This document shows, one piece after another, positions 57,003 through 64,000 of a DNA stretch of 64,000 nt. Position 1 is the stretch's first letter. Each line of letters begins with the position of its first letter. This DNA is from Alphaproteobacteria bacterium. GTDB taxonomy: Bacteria > Pseudomonadota > Alphaproteobacteria > Ferrovibrionales > Ferrovibrionaceae. The stretch is from positions 229,413 through 293,412 of the forward strand of contig CANJGB010000001.1 in assembly GCA_947473805.1 (NCBI GenBank). Direction: 5' to 3'. The notes beneath the pieces are model-generated. The model saw only the letters and a program-made list of their open reading frames with translations, searched no databases and was not told the DNA's origin. A program made the translations under genes and the position numbers.

Positions 57003-58160
57003 ATGTTACCGAACGACTGCTGGCCGGTATCGGTCAACGACCACATTGTGGAACCGAAGACACTCTGGACCGCGCGTATGGCGAAACGCGATGCCGACCT
57101 CGCGCCACGTGTGATCGAGACTGACGACGGCGGCGAGGCGTGGCAATTCGGCGACGAAATCCTGCCGGTCAGTTTCATCCTGGCGTCGCCGCACCTGCGC
57201 ACCGATCCCAAGCGCCGCTCGACCCGCTTCGAACATTTACTGCCCGGCGGCGAGGATCCGAAGGCGCGCCTCGTTGCGATGGATCAGGACCAGGTTGCCG
57301 TCCACACGATGAATTCCCAAGTCTGCGGCTTTGCCGGCGAGCGGTTGCGCAAGCTGGGCGACAAGCGGCTGTGGGCCGATGCCGTGCGTGCCTATAACGA
57401 CTACCTGCTGAAGGAATTCTGCACCGTCGCGCCGGAACGGCTGGTCGGCCTTGCGCTGCTGCCGCTGACCGACCCCGATGGCATGGTGAAGGAGATCGAG
57501 CGCGTCGCGCCACTCGGCGCGCGTGGCATTTCCCTGCCGCACGATCCCGTGCCGTCCGGCGCGGACTCGTACTTCAAGGAATCGTGGGTGCGCGTGCTGG
57601 ATGCGGCCGATGCCGCCGGCCTGCCGGTGTTCATCCATATCGGTTCCAGCGGTGTGCCGTGGGCGCTGCCCGACAGCCCGGCGTGGAAGCCGCCAGGCAC
57701 CATGGTGGCTTTGGCCAATCTCGATGTCATGATTGCCGCCAGCGACCTCACTTTCTCGCCGCTGCTGTACGACCGGCCAAAGCGCAGGGTGATCTTTCAG
57801 GAAGGCAATTTGTCGTGGATGCCCTATCTGGAGGAGCGCGTCGATTTCGCGGTGAACAAGCTGCGCGGCGACCTGGCGCCGAAGGCCAACCGCCCGCCCA
57901 GCCAGATCATGCACGAGCAGACCATGGCGTCTTTCCTGCGCGACCCCGTCGGCATCGCGATGCGTCACCAGATCGGCCTCGACCGCTTCCTGTGGCAGGC
58001 CGACTATCCGCATATCGACGGCCTGTTCCCTGACTCGCGCAAGGAACTGGTCAAGCAGCTGCAGGACGTACCCGACGCAGAGGCCCGCCAGATCGCCGAA
58101 GGCAATGCCCGCAAGCTGCTCCGCCTGGGCGCTTGGACGCCGCCGAAGGTGGCGGCGTGA
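57003..58160 (+). CDS. Amidohydrolase 2 (ACMSD-type) family protein, tandem paralogue
   Basis: A 385-residue TIM-barrel protein with SVNDHIVEP, VFIHIGS, FQEGNLSWMPYLEERVDFAV and WQADYPHIDGL. It is closely related to the preceding protein along its whole length. GGGAGGAC precedes ATG 57003. The two proteins may form a heteromer or act on related substrates. It ends 2 bp before the convergent ABM gene. Confidence 0.88.
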   Translation: MLPNDCWPVSVNDHIVEPKTLWTARMAKRDADLAPRVIETDDGGEAWQFGDEILPVSFILASPHLRTDPKRRSTRFEHLLPGGEDPKARLVAMDQDQVAVHTMNSQVCGFAGERLRKLGDKRLWADAVRAYNDYLLKEFCTVAPERLVGLALLPLTDPDGMVKEIERVAPLGARGISLPHDPVPSGADSYFKESWVRVLDAADAAGLPVFIHIGSSGVPWALPDSPAWKPPGTMVALANLDVMIAASDLTFSPLLYDRPKRRVIFQEGNLSWMPYLEERVDFAVNKLRGDLAPKANRPPSQIMHEQTMASFLRDPVGIAMRHQIGLDRFLWQADYPHIDGLFPDSRKELVKQLQDVPDAEARQIAEGNARKLLRLGAWTPPKVAA

Positions 58161-58162
58161 CC

Positions 58163-58468
58163 TCAATCCAGTTTGAAGTGCACCGCCTTCACGCTCTCGA
58201 CGATGCGCTTGTTGATGTCGAGGATCTTCGCCAGGCTGGGTGACTTGCGATGCGCGTCCAGCGCGGCCGCGTCCTGGTAAACCTCGTGCACCAGCACCTT
58301 GTCGGCGATCTCCTTGCCGTCCTTGTCGGTCGGCAGCATCACCTCGAAGCGCAGCGTGCCCGGCTCGTTCGCCAGCGAGTATTTCGCATGCGCCCGGCCG
58401 ACTTCCAGCCACTCGGACAGGCAGCCCGGCTTCAGCTGGATCTCGACAAACATTCCGATCTTCGCCAC
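58163..58468 (-). CDS. ABM-domain (antibiotic biosynthesis monooxygenase-like) protein
   Basis: A 101-residue dimeric ferredoxin-like protein of the YgiN/ABM family. AKIGMFVEIQLKPGCLSEWLE and the ADKVLVHEVYQDAAALDAH segment are typical. Such proteins oxidise quinols or degrade signalling molecules without cofactor. It follows the SDR gene (13 bp), in the same operon. Confidence 0.85.
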   Translation of the reverse strand: MAKIGMFVEIQLKPGCLSEWLEVGRAHAKYSLANEPGTLRFEVMLPTDKDGKEIADKVLVHEVYQDAAALDAHRKSPSLAKILDINKRIVESVKAVHFKLD

Positions 58469-58481
58469 TTATCTCTCCCTG

Positions 58482-59258
58482 TCAGACGGCCGTGCGGCCG
58501 CCATCGACCACCATCTCGGCGCCCGTAACGTATTTCGATTCGTCGCTGGCGAGATACAGAATCATGTAGGCAATGTCGTTCACTTCACCCAGGCGGCCCA
58601 TGGGAATGCCGACCGTGCTGGCGAGAATCTTCCGTTCTGCATCCGGCTCATCCAGGCCGACGCCGAATGACTTGCGCACCATCGGCGTGTCGATGGTGCC
58701 GGGAAACACGATGTTGCAACGGATCTTGCCGTTGTCCTTCGCCAGGTGCGCCGCGACCGACTTGCCCAGCAGACGCACGCCGCCCTTGCTGGAGCAATAG
58801 GCGGCCAGTTTCGCCTTGCCGCGCAGGCCCGAACTGGACGACACCATGACGATCGATGCCGGTGTGTCCGCCTTGCGCATCAGGGGGATTGCCGCCTTGG
58901 TGCCGATGAACAGCGCGTCGAGGTTGATCGCGTGCACCCGGCGCCAGTCGTCGAGACTTGTCTCCTCGATGTTCTTCATCAGCGAGACGCCGGCGCAGTG
59001 TGCCAGCACATTGATGCCGCCGAATGTTTTAACGATATGGGCCAGCGCCGCATCCCACTGTGCCGGATCGGTGACATCAAGTTTGAAGGCGCTGGCCGAC
59101 GGCCCGATTTCACGCGCCGCCGCCTCGATGCCGGCACTGTCCACGTCGCACAGCACGACCTTGGCCCCTTCGCGCGCCAGCAGCGTGGCTGTGGCGCGAC
59201 CGATGCCCGATGCCGCGCCGGTGACCAGCGCGAATTTTCCCGCGACGCGGCCTGTCAT
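58482..59258 (-). CDS. Short-chain dehydrogenase/reductase
   Basis: A 258-residue SDR with TGAASGIG (13-20), HCAG (87-90), Ser140/141, Tyr154 and Lys158 (LAAYCSSKGG). The C-terminal GAEMVVDGGRTAV is the usual ending. GGGAGGAAA precedes ATG 59258; the upstream reading to 59315 is not homologous. It diverges from the VOC gene. It may oxidise an alcohol formed by the neighbouring amidohydrolases. Confidence 0.9.
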   Translation of the reverse strand: MTGRVAGKFALVTGAASGIGRATATLLAREGAKVVLCDVDSAGIEAAAREIGPSASAFKLDVTDPAQWDAALAHIVKTFGGINVLAHCAGVSLMKNIEETSLDDWRRVHAINLDALFIGTKAAIPLMRKADTPASIVMVSSSSGLRGKAKLAAYCSSKGGVRLLGKSVAAHLAKDNGKIRCNIVFPGTIDTPMVRKSFGVGLDEPDAERKILASTVGIPMGRLGEVNDIAYMILYLASDESKYVTGAEMVVDGGRTAV

Positions 59259-59356
59259 TTTGTTTCCTCCCGAATTTGTCCGTACACCGTAGCGAAACTT
59301 CTTGCCCCGGCTCAAGCGCGGCGTGCCTAATGCCGCAAAATAGGGGAGGAGAATTG

Positions 59357-59932
59357 ATGAGCCAGATTGTTACGCCAGTCCTGGGCGACGCTATGCAAGT
59401 GGCCTATCTGGTGCGCGACATGGACGCGATGCTGCGCACCTGGACGGAGGTACTGCGCGTCGGCCCGTTCGTCGAACTCACCTCGGTGCCGCCGGTCGAT
59501 GGCAATTATTACGGCGTGCCGACCCGCCCGCAATTGCGCATGGCGTGGTCATTCATGGGTACGACGCAGATTGCCGTATTGCAGCAATTGAACGACGCGC
59601 CGGGCCCGTACACAGACTTCCTGAAATCCGGCCGCGAGGGCATCGAGCATATCGGCTACTGGCCTAAAGATGCCGCGATTGCCCGCGCCCATCTCGAGGC
59701 CCAGGGCCTCAAGCGCTGTTACGAGGTTAAGACCGGCGGCGGGGTGGTCTACTACGATCCGCCGCCCGGGATGGACGCCCGGATCGCCGTTATCGAGCCC
59801 TCGGACTCCCGCGACCGCATCTATGGCGTGCTGAAGGGGCTGGTCCGCACTTGGGATGGCAGCCGGCCCGTACGCCGCTACCCCACAATGGCGGATTTCC
59901 TCAAGGAACAAGGTGTCACCGCGAACTGGTGA
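59357..59932 (+). CDS. VOC/glyoxalase superfamily protein
   Basis: A 191-residue protein with paired beta-alpha-beta-beta-beta modules: QVAYLVRDMDAMLRTWTEVL in the first, and EGIEHIGYWPKDAAIARAHLEAQGL in the second, with a possible metal His. VOC enzymes include methylmalonyl-CoA epimerase and ring-cleaving dioxygenases; this one is not assigned. GGGGAGGAG precedes ATG 59357. The gene lies upstream of the operator that controls the next amidohydrolase. Confidence 0.8.
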   Translation: MSQIVTPVLGDAMQVAYLVRDMDAMLRTWTEVLRVGPFVELTSVPPVDGNYYGVPTRPQLRMAWSFMGTTQIAVLQQLNDAPGPYTDFLKSGREGIEHIGYWPKDAAIARAHLEAQGLKRCYEVKTGGGVVYYDPPPGMDARIAVIEPSDSRDRIYGVLKGLVRTWDGSRPVRRYPTMADFLKEQGVTANW

Positions 59933-59942
59933 AATATCCGTA

Positions 59943-59975
59943 ATTTGAAATTCAAATGAACTATATTTGAAGTTC
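59943..59975 (+). promoter_or_regulatory. Two TTTGAA-N-TTC operator sites before amidohydrolase operon
   Basis: ATTTGAAATTCAAAT (59943-59957) is a perfect inverted repeat around a central A. ATTTGAAGTTC (59965-59975) is a second, partial copy starting 22 bp later, two helical turns away. Both overlap the AT-rich promoter region (TATATT at 59962-59967 may be a -10), about 60-90 bp before the ATG at 60034. They look like a tandem operator for a dimeric repressor. Confidence 0.5.
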
Positions 59976-60033
59976 GCGTTTCCCCAATGTGAGTCAGAAC
60001 CTTACGATCTGCGCCTTCGTTTGGGAGGGCTAA

Positions 60034-61155
60034 ATGTCCAAGAAGCTTGCTGACCGGATCATTTCCGCGGACGACCATATCGATCTTTGCTATCTGCCCC
60101 GCGACCTGTGGCAGAAGCGCATGGCCGGCAAGTACAAGGACCAGGCCCCCGTCGTCGTCGATACGCCCAGGGGCCCGGCGTGGATCCGCGAAGATGCCCA
60201 GTGGGGCATGTGGGGCGAGAAGAAGCTCGATTTCCGCATCAACGTCTTCGACCAGCTCGGCTATCCGGAAGAAGTCGAGCCCGGCAAATGGCGGGCCACC
60301 GACCCGAAATACCGTCTGAAGGACATGGACGATGACGGCGTTTCCGCCGCCGTCCTCTACAACTTCCTGAACTGGAGCTACAAGGACCCGGAGCTGAAAT
60401 ATGCCGTCATCCGGGCGTTCAACGACTGGCTGGCCGAGGAAATGTGCGCCTACGCGCCCGAGCGCCTGATCGGCCTCGCCATCCTGCCGTCGCACGATGC
60501 CCAGGCCGCCATCGACGAAATGATCCGCGGCAAGGAAATGGGCCTGCGCGGCGTGATCTTCGACGTGTTCAGCCCCTCGAAGCCGATCTTCGACCCGATG
60601 TGGGAGCCGCTGTGGTCGGCGGTGGAGGAAACCGGCATGTCGGTGGCCGTCCATACCGGCGGCGGCTCGCACAGCGTGCAGGGCGCGCCGTCCGGCACGC
60701 CGTGGAAATTCCCGGTCTGCGCCGCGATCCTCGGCATGCAGCTCGACGAGTGCATGTCCTCGATGATCATGTCGGGCATCCTCGAGCGGCACCCGAAGAT
60801 GAGGCTGGTGCTGGGCGAGGGCGGCATCGGCTGGATTCCGTTTGTGCTCGAGCGGCTGCAGCACGAGGTGCACCAGTTCAAGAGCGTCGATGGCGGCCGT
60901 CCGCCGATCAAGCTGACGCCCAAGGAAATCTTCAACAACCAGGTCCGCGCGACGTTCCAGGACGAGGTCCTCGGCGTCGAGCTGATCCCGCGCATGGGCG
61001 CCGAGAGCGTCATGTGGGCGGCGGATTATCCGCACGGCGATGGCACCTTCCCGCACTCGCAGAAGGTCATCCAGCGCATGTTCGGCACCGCCGACGAGAC
61101 GACCCGCCGCCAGGTACTCTGGGAAAACGCCGCCAAGCTCTACAACATCGTCTGA
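60034..61155 (+). CDS. Amidohydrolase 2 (ACMSD-type) family protein
   Basis: A 373-residue TIM-barrel protein with ISADDHIDLCYLP, VAVHTGGGSHS, LGEGGIGWIPFVLERLQ and WAADYPHGDGTFPHS. It belongs to the same superfamily as the 55844 and 57003 proteins but to a different branch. It probably hydrolyses or decarboxylates a ring compound. GGGAGGG precedes ATG 60034. It leads an operon with the deacylase and two TctC receptors. Confidence 0.9.
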   Translation: MSKKLADRIISADDHIDLCYLPRDLWQKRMAGKYKDQAPVVVDTPRGPAWIREDAQWGMWGEKKLDFRINVFDQLGYPEEVEPGKWRATDPKYRLKDMDDDGVSAAVLYNFLNWSYKDPELKYAVIRAFNDWLAEEMCAYAPERLIGLAILPSHDAQAAIDEMIRGKEMGLRGVIFDVFSPSKPIFDPMWEPLWSAVEETGMSVAVHTGGGSHSVQGAPSGTPWKFPVCAAILGMQLDECMSSMIMSGILERHPKMRLVLGEGGIGWIPFVLERLQHEVHQFKSVDGGRPPIKLTPKEIFNNQVRATFQDEVLGVELIPRMGAESVMWAADYPHGDGTFPHSQKVIQRMFGTADETTRRQVLWENAAKLYNIV

Positions 61156-61184
61156 CGCATAAGCGTCGAAAGGCAGGCAGGCCC

Positions 61185-62879
61185 ATGGCTTACGATCTCG
61201 TCATCAAGAACGGCACCGTCATCGACGGTTCCGGCCTCGCGCGCTATCACGCCGATATCGGCGTGAAGGACGGCATCATCACCACCATCGGCAAGATCGC
61301 TTCGCCGGCGAAGGAAGTGATCGATGCCGACGGCCAGATCGTTTCGCCGGGCTTTGTCGACGGTCACACCCATATGGATGCCCAGGTGTTCTGGGACCCG
61401 TTGGGCACCAATGCCTGCTATCACGGCGTCACCTCTGTCGTGATGGGCAATTGCGGCTTCACCTTGGCGCCCTGCCGCGAGAAGGAGGCGGACCTCGTGT
61501 TCCGCAACCTGGAGCGGGCCGAGGACATCAGCCGCGACGCACTGCTGGCGGGCATCAAGTGGCGCTGGGAGACCTTCCCGGAATTCCTCGACGTCGTCGA
61601 TACGCTGCCCAAGGGCATCAACTACAGCACCTATATCGGCCATTCGGCGCTGCGCACCTACGTGATGGGCGAGCGCGCCTTCACCGACACTGCGACCGAC
61701 GACGATCTCAAGACCATGGTCAACCGCGTGCAGGAGGCGGTGCGCGCCGGTGCGATGGGCTTCTCCACCTCGCGCAGCGTCAACCACCAGACCGCCGACG
61801 ACCGTCCGGTCGCCAGCCGTCTCGCGTCGTGGGATGAACTGGCCGCCATCGTGCGCGGCATGGGCCAGATCAACAGCGGCATCCTCGAAGTGGCCAGCGC
61901 CAACACCACCGGCGCCGAGGCGCTCGACTATTATTCCAGGCTCGGTGCGCTCTCGGCCGAAACCGGCCGGCCGATCACGTTCGGCATGTTCTCCACCCGT
62001 AAGGCGCCGAATGCCTGGCGCCCGACGCTCGACCTGATCGACAAGCTGAACCTTGGCGGCGCGCGCATGTTCGCCCAGGTGCAGAGCCGCCCGATCAACG
62101 CGATGATGTCGTTCGAAACGCACATGCCGTTCGACAAGCGCGAGGTATGGAAGGAATTTCGCAAACAGCCGCTGGCCGCCCAGCTGGCCGGCCTGCGCAA
62201 TCCGGAAACCCGCCGGCGCCTGTTGGAAATCGCCAAAAAGCCCCACGAGGGCCCGGAAACCGTCGGCGCCGAAATGCGGCCGCCGGATTGGGACTGGATT
62301 TTCGTCATGGACAAGTTCCAGGGCCCCCACAAGTCTCTGGCCCAGGCCGGCCGCGAGCGGGGCGTGCATCCGGCCGAGGCGATGATTGACATCGCCATGG
62401 AGCATGACCTGAAATTCTTCTTCAACCAGCCGCTGTCGAACGAGAACGAGGGCGAGCTGCTGGAGATGATGCAGCATCCGCGCACGGTGGTGACCTTCTC
62501 GGACACCGGCGCCCATGTGTCGCAGATCGACAACGCGCTGCACACCTGGCTGCTCGGCTACTGGGTGCGCGAGCGCAAGGCTTTCACGCTGGAACAGGCC
62601 GTTCGCTGCGTCACTTACGAGACTGCGACCCAGTGGGGCTTCCATGACCGCGGCCTGCTGCGCGAGGGCATGGCCGCCGATATCGTGGTGTTCGATGCCG
62701 ACCGCATCGCGCCGCTGATGCCGGTTGTGGCCACCGACCTGCCGGCCGGGGCCAAGCGTCTCAGCCAGAAGGCCGTGGGTATTTCCGCCACAATCGTGAA
62801 CGGTTCCATCCTTCTGAAAGACAACAAGCATACGGGGGCGCTGCCGGGAAGGCTGTTGCGCAAGCGCGTTCCGAACTAG
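61185..62879 (+). CDS. N-acyl-D-amino-acid deacylase family amidohydrolase
   Basis: A 564-residue metal-dependent hydrolase of the D-aminoacylase/dihydroorotase-like group. It starts DLVIKNGTVIDGSGLARYHADIG and has the metal motif VDGHTHMDAQ, then VVMGNCGF and the late VTFSDTGAHV region. It would split an N-acyl amino acid or a cyclic amide. ATG 61185 lies 29 bp after the amidohydrolase stop. AGGCAGGC precedes it. Confidence 0.9.
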   Translation: MAYDLVIKNGTVIDGSGLARYHADIGVKDGIITTIGKIASPAKEVIDADGQIVSPGFVDGHTHMDAQVFWDPLGTNACYHGVTSVVMGNCGFTLAPCREKEADLVFRNLERAEDISRDALLAGIKWRWETFPEFLDVVDTLPKGINYSTYIGHSALRTYVMGERAFTDTATDDDLKTMVNRVQEAVRAGAMGFSTSRSVNHQTADDRPVASRLASWDELAAIVRGMGQINSGILEVASANTTGAEALDYYSRLGALSAETGRPITFGMFSTRKAPNAWRPTLDLIDKLNLGGARMFAQVQSRPINAMMSFETHMPFDKREVWKEFRKQPLAAQLAGLRNPETRRRLLEIAKKPHEGPETVGAEMRPPDWDWIFVMDKFQGPHKSLAQAGRERGVHPAEAMIDIAMEHDLKFFFNQPLSNENEGELLEMMQHPRTVVTFSDTGAHVSQIDNALHTWLLGYWVRERKAFTLEQAVRCVTYETATQWGFHDRGLLREGMAADIVVFDADRIAPLMPVVATDLPAGAKRLSQKAVGISATIVNGSILLKDNKHTGALPGRLLRKRVPN

Positions 62880-62922
62880 ACTTGGCTGTCGCCGCCACAA
62901 AGAGCGGCGCAGGGAGGTAGGA

Positions 62923-63882
62923 ATGAAAATCTCGCGCCTCGTGCTAGGCGCTCTCGCCGTTGCAGCATCCGCGCTGCCGGCCGGGGCACAGGAATGGCCG
63001 AACAAGCCGGTCAGCATCCAGATTCTGTCGGCGACCGGCGGGGTGATGAACACCATCGCCCGCATCGTTACCGATCCGCTCTCGGCGAAATGGAAACAGC
63101 CGGTCATTCTCGAGAACAAGCCGGGCGCCGGCGGTTTCATCGCCTCCGACTATGTGCGCCGCGCGCCGCCCGACGGGCATACCCTGCTCATGGGTTCGGA
63201 CGCGATGTCAACTTTCCGCCTGTTCATCAAGGGCAACGACTTCGATCCGGGCAAGGATCTGATCCCGATCTCGACCCTGACCTATACCGACTTCGTCATC
63301 TTCACGAACGACAAGGTGCCTGCGAAGACGATCGAGCAGTTCATTTCCCACGCCAAGTCGAATCCCGGCAAGCTCAACTACGCCACCATCGGCCGCAACC
63401 AGCAGACGCTGGACACCATCCGGTTCAGCCGCACGGTCGGTATCGACATGGAGGCCGTGTCCTACGGCGGCAGCAACACCGCCATCCCGGCCATGCTCGC
63501 GAACGACGTGCAGTTCTACGTCACCACCTACGCGACGGGCGGCCAGCATGCGCGTGCCGGTACGTTCGTGCCATTGGCGGCGATGGGCGAGAAGCGCGTC
63601 AAGGAAATGCCCGATGTGCCGACGCTCAAGGAGCGCGGCATCGATGTCATCGCCGGTTCGTGGTTCGGCTGGTTTGCACCGCCCGGCACACCGCGCGCCA
63701 TAGTCGACAAGATTTCGGCTGACACGCGCGAGGTGTTGAGTCGGCCGGAAGTGGCCGAGCCGCTGGAGAAGCTGGGATATACCCTGATTCCATCGACGCC
63801 CGAGCAGATGACCGCTCGGATCGCGGCCGAAATGAAGTTACGGGCCGATGTCGCGCGCGCCGCGAACATCCAGCCCGAGTGA
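62923..63882 (+). CDS. Bug/TctC family tripartite tricarboxylate receptor
   Basis: A 319-residue periplasmic receptor with a signal peptide (1-22, ending PAGAQ). EWPNKPVSIQILSATGG and VILENKPGAGGFIASDYVRRAPPDGHTLL are Bug-family features. It probably brings in the substrate of the amidohydrolase operon. GGAGGTAGG precedes ATG 62923. It is diverged from the receptor at 36782. Confidence 0.93.
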   Translation: MKISRLVLGALAVAASALPAGAQEWPNKPVSIQILSATGGVMNTIARIVTDPLSAKWKQPVILENKPGAGGFIASDYVRRAPPDGHTLLMGSDAMSTFRLFIKGNDFDPGKDLIPISTLTYTDFVIFTNDKVPAKTIEQFISHAKSNPGKLNYATIGRNQQTLDTIRFSRTVGIDMEAVSYGGSNTAIPAMLANDVQFYVTTYATGGQHARAGTFVPLAAMGEKRVKEMPDVPTLKERGIDVIAGSWFGWFAPPGTPRAIVDKISADTREVLSRPEVAEPLEKLGYTLIPSTPEQMTARIAAEMKLRADVARAANIQPE

Positions 63883-63917
63883 CACGCCATTCCATCCAAA
63901 AGGGGAGACTTCGTTAC

Positions 63918-64000
63918 ATGACCATCCGCAACCTGCTCGTCGGCGCGCTCGCCGCGACCGTCTTGGCCGCGCCCGCCGCGCTGGCCCAGGGTTACCCGGC
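63918..64000 (+). CDS. Start of another Bug/TctC-type receptor (truncated by window)
   Basis: Only 27 codons are visible: a Sec signal peptide (MTIRNLLVGALAATVLAAP to ALAQ) followed by GYP, as at the mature start of Bug proteins (compare YPSKP). AGGGGAGAC precedes ATG 63918, 35 bp after the previous receptor. A second receptor in tandem is likely; only the signal peptide can be supported. Confidence 0.6.
   Translation, partial: MTIRNLLVGALAATVLAAPAALAQGYP

Noticed and set aside
62889-62909. GCCGC/GCGGC hairpin before the TctC gene as a terminator
   Set aside because: The stem is short and no T-run follows; it may only modulate translation or be chance.
61140-63140. 666-residue minus-strand reading over the deacylase gene
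   Set aside because: Antisense shadow rich in His, Gln and Arg; it spans two real genes on the plus strand.

Overview
The window is a gene-dense, high-GC stretch of chromosome with no rRNA, tRNA, insertion sequence, phage or CRISPR array that I can see. Several features point to a free-living alphaproteobacterium, perhaps Rhodospirillales- or Reyranella/Bradyrhizobium-like: the ffs-dnaX-ybaB-recR order, a membrane-anchored cytochrome c next to a HisN-type phosphatase, kdsB-pheA, GH17-type beta-glucan synthase genes and many periplasmic TctC/Bug and TAXI solute receptors. The exact lineage is inference.

Layout. 1-582 is the end of a DEAD-box RNA helicase. 518-8026 holds an uncharacterised peptide-modification set: a transglutaminase-like protein, a circularly permuted ATP-grasp/alpha-E fusion and a transglutaminase-DUF2126 protein. 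A small basic protein and a secreted PRC-barrel protein sit between them on the other strand. 8154-8823 has a MAPEG protein and a small lipoprotein that appears to use a CTG start. 8904-14254 is an operon of cupin, quinone-reductase-like enzyme, TAXI receptor, fused TRAP permease and DUF1850, with a strong terminator hairpin between receptor and permease. 14541-22009 is a cell-envelope/beta-glucan region: a GT-C-like membrane protein, a thioesterase, two GH17-like proteins (one fused to a GT2 synthase) and a DPM1-like GT2. 22246-27122 carries a 23S rRNA methyltransferase-like gene, a HIT protein, an orphan TAXI receptor, a GST and an M17 aminopeptidase. 27144-31403 has a 1238-residue exported CHAT protease facing an eRF1-like small protein with three CxxC motifs.

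31556-40427 is catabolic and partly decaying. It has an EamA permease pseudogene with an internal deletion, two tandem SDRs with a SnoaL-like protein, a chimeric pseudogene joining an SMP-30 lactonase 5' part to a LivK-like 3' part, a cyclase, a TctC receptor, a LivK receptor and a CaiB-type CoA transferase. 40424-49333 is one minus-strand run: cytochrome c, hisN, two yejA, yejB, yejE, yejF. 49520-55721 is housekeeping: kdsB, pheA, a small membrane protein, an orphan Phd/YefM antitoxin with a palindromic operator, nudC, the 4.5S SRP RNA, dnaX, ybaB and recR. 55844-64000 is a second catabolic island: three ACMSD-type amidohydrolases, SDR, ABM monooxygenase, VOC protein, N-acyl-D-amino-acid deacylase and two TctC receptors, with candidate operators in front of two of the transcription units.

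Taken together the window combines core genes with two sets of substrate-capture and degradation genes of unknown substrate. The candidates most worth following are the ATP-grasp/alpha-E/transglutaminase system, the exported CHAT protein with its eRF1-like neighbour, and the operator-controlled amidohydrolase cluster. Convergent neighbours are packed so tightly that three pairs share one CTAG that gives both stop codons.
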